DNA from: Planctomycetaceae bacterium | GTDB taxonomy: Bacteria; Planctomycetota; Phycisphaerae; Phycisphaerales; SM1A02 | Direction of reading: 5' to 3' | DNA: 14,552 nt | Assembly: GCA_027488265.1 (NCBI GenBank) | Contig: JAIYCA010000240.1 | Location: 1-14,552, forward strand | Shown: piece after piece, positions 13,913 to 14,552 of the stretch | How positions within the stretch are numbered: position 1 is the stretch's first letter | Layout: each line of letters opens with the position of its first letter | Position numbers and translations under genes: made by a program | Notes under the pieces: model-generated | Database searches by the model: none | Seen by the model: only the letters and a program-made list of their open reading frames with translations | What the model was told of the DNA's origin: nothing

Positions 13913-14475
13913 CGCGTACGCCGAACTCGACCGCGCAGTCGGCGACGGCGACTCCCGCAGTGCAGGCGCCGCTCGTACCTGCGGCGGTTCAAAGTGCACT
14001 TTCGCCCGATGAAATCGTTCTTCTCGTGCTGCGGCCGAGCCTGTTGTACATCCCGCTCTCCTCGCTTGGAACGCTTGGCGCGAGCGCAATCATTGCGGCG
14101 ACACTCGCGTGGGCCTCAACGTACGCGTGGTCGAATTGGAGTGAAGCGGCGGGGATTTCGGTCGGCGTGATCGTTGCGGTCGCGCGACTCGCATGGGCGT
14201 GGCTTGATTGGTCGATGCATGTCTTCGTGCTCACGGATCGACGTGTCATCGCGCGACGCGGCATCTTGCGAACAGCGTTGTACGAAGCGCCACTCGTACG
14301 AATCCAGAACACAGTGGTGGTGCAGAGTTTGCGCGAGCGAATTTTCGGGCTCGGCACGATTGGGTTTGCGACGGCGGGTCGCAGTACGTTCGACGCGTAT
14401 TGGGAGATGGTGCGACGCCCGTTTGTCGTGCACGGCCAAGTGCTCGACGCGATCCGTCGGTACGGGCGCAAGTAA
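13909..14475 (+). CDS. Membrane protein with bacterial PH domain (YdbS-like)
   Basis: The protein has 188 residues starting at GTG 13909, which overlaps the hpt stop (GTGA); GGGAGG at 13899-13904 lies four bases upstream. Residues 1-30 are an Ala/Thr/Pro-rich tail. Two hydrophobic spans follow (about 43-70 and 84-100). Residues 102-160 match the bacterial PH domain of the YdbS/DUF304 group: HVFVLTDRRVIARRGIL, then EAPLVRIQNTVVVQSLRERIFGLGTIGFATAG. Such proteins sit in the cytoplasmic membrane; their molecular role is mostly unknown. The coupling to hpt is by position only, and no functional link is evident. Confidence 0.88.
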   Translation: MTRTPNSTAQSATATPAVQAPLVPAAVQSALSPDEIVLLVLRPSLLYIPLSSLGTLGASAIIAATLAWASTYAWSNWSEAAGISVGVIVAVARLAWAWLDWSMHVFVLTDRRVIARRGILRTALYEAPLVRIQNTVVVQSLRERIFGLGTIGFATAGRSTFDAYWEMVRRPFVVHGQVLDAIRRYGRK

Positions 14476-14484
14476 CTCCGTTGC

Positions 14485-14552
14485 GGCACGTCACGTACGT
14501 ACGGCACATCACGCACGGCACATCACGCACGGCACATCACGCACGGCACATC
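14485..14552 (+). repeat. 14-bp tandem repeat running off the window end
   Basis: The unit GGCACATCACGCAC is perfect at 14503-14516, 14517-14530 and 14531-14544, with a partial copy at 14545-14552. A diverged copy (GGCACGTCACGTAC) at 14485-14498 plus four extra bases starts the array, creating the palindrome CGTACGTACG at 14494-14503. It begins ten bases after the stop of the PH-domain gene. The full length cannot be seen. Confidence 0.9.

Overview
The window looks like a chromosomal piece of a GC-rich planctomycete, most likely of the class Phycisphaerae. The main evidence is three secreted proteins that end in the same short dockerin-like module (two calcium-loop repeats of the type NPADLDGNGSVDAADL followed by LLSxWG), a C-terminal tail typical of that group. 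The gatB sequence and the Pro-rich secreted proteins are compatible with this. No phage, insertion-sequence transposase, CRISPR array or resistance gene is visible.

Layout. (1) 1-1741, plus strand: the 3' part of one dockerin-tailed surface protein, then a complete DNRLRE-like dockerin-tailed protein. (2) 1760-4171, minus strand: an 803-residue exported protein made of Pro/Lys repeats, a Cys/Trp-rich block with tryptophan at every fourth residue, and a helical C-terminal domain. It converges on the DNRLRE-like gene and diverges from (3) 4441-5964, plus strand, a secreted propeller-like protein with a third dockerin tail. (4) 6054-7025, minus strand: an unrecognised exported protein with two diverged copies of one domain ending in GRNFLLP. 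(5) 7156-7613: tRNA-Cys(GCA) with a candidate promoter, followed by a compact non-coding repeat complex: two copies of a 68-69 bp element with a strong intrinsic terminator, a second copy of the last 26 bases of the tRNA, and a pair of inverted arms around about 118 bp. (6) 7697-11535, minus strand: a small membrane protein, a Pro-rich putative lipoprotein, an LplT-like MFS transporter and a secreted cyclophilin-type prolyl isomerase; the last two overlap by ATGA. (7) 11576-14475, plus strand: gatB, a hypoxanthine phosphoribosyltransferase and a bacterial PH-domain membrane protein, the last two overlapping by GTGA. The window ends inside a 14-bp tandem repeat.

How it fits together. Two themes run side by side: cell-envelope proteins (three dockerin-tailed proteins, two Pro-rich repeat proteins, the duplicated-domain protein, prolyl isomerase, lipid-type transporter, PH-domain protein) and core translation or purine salvage functions (tRNA-Cys, gatB, hpt). 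The points most worth a second look are the tRNA-Cys repeat complex, the WxxxW array, a GatB lacking all four usual zinc cysteines, the 40-bp divergent cyclophilin/gatB gap with -10-like boxes only 6-8 bases from both start codons, and the internally duplicated GRNFLLP protein.
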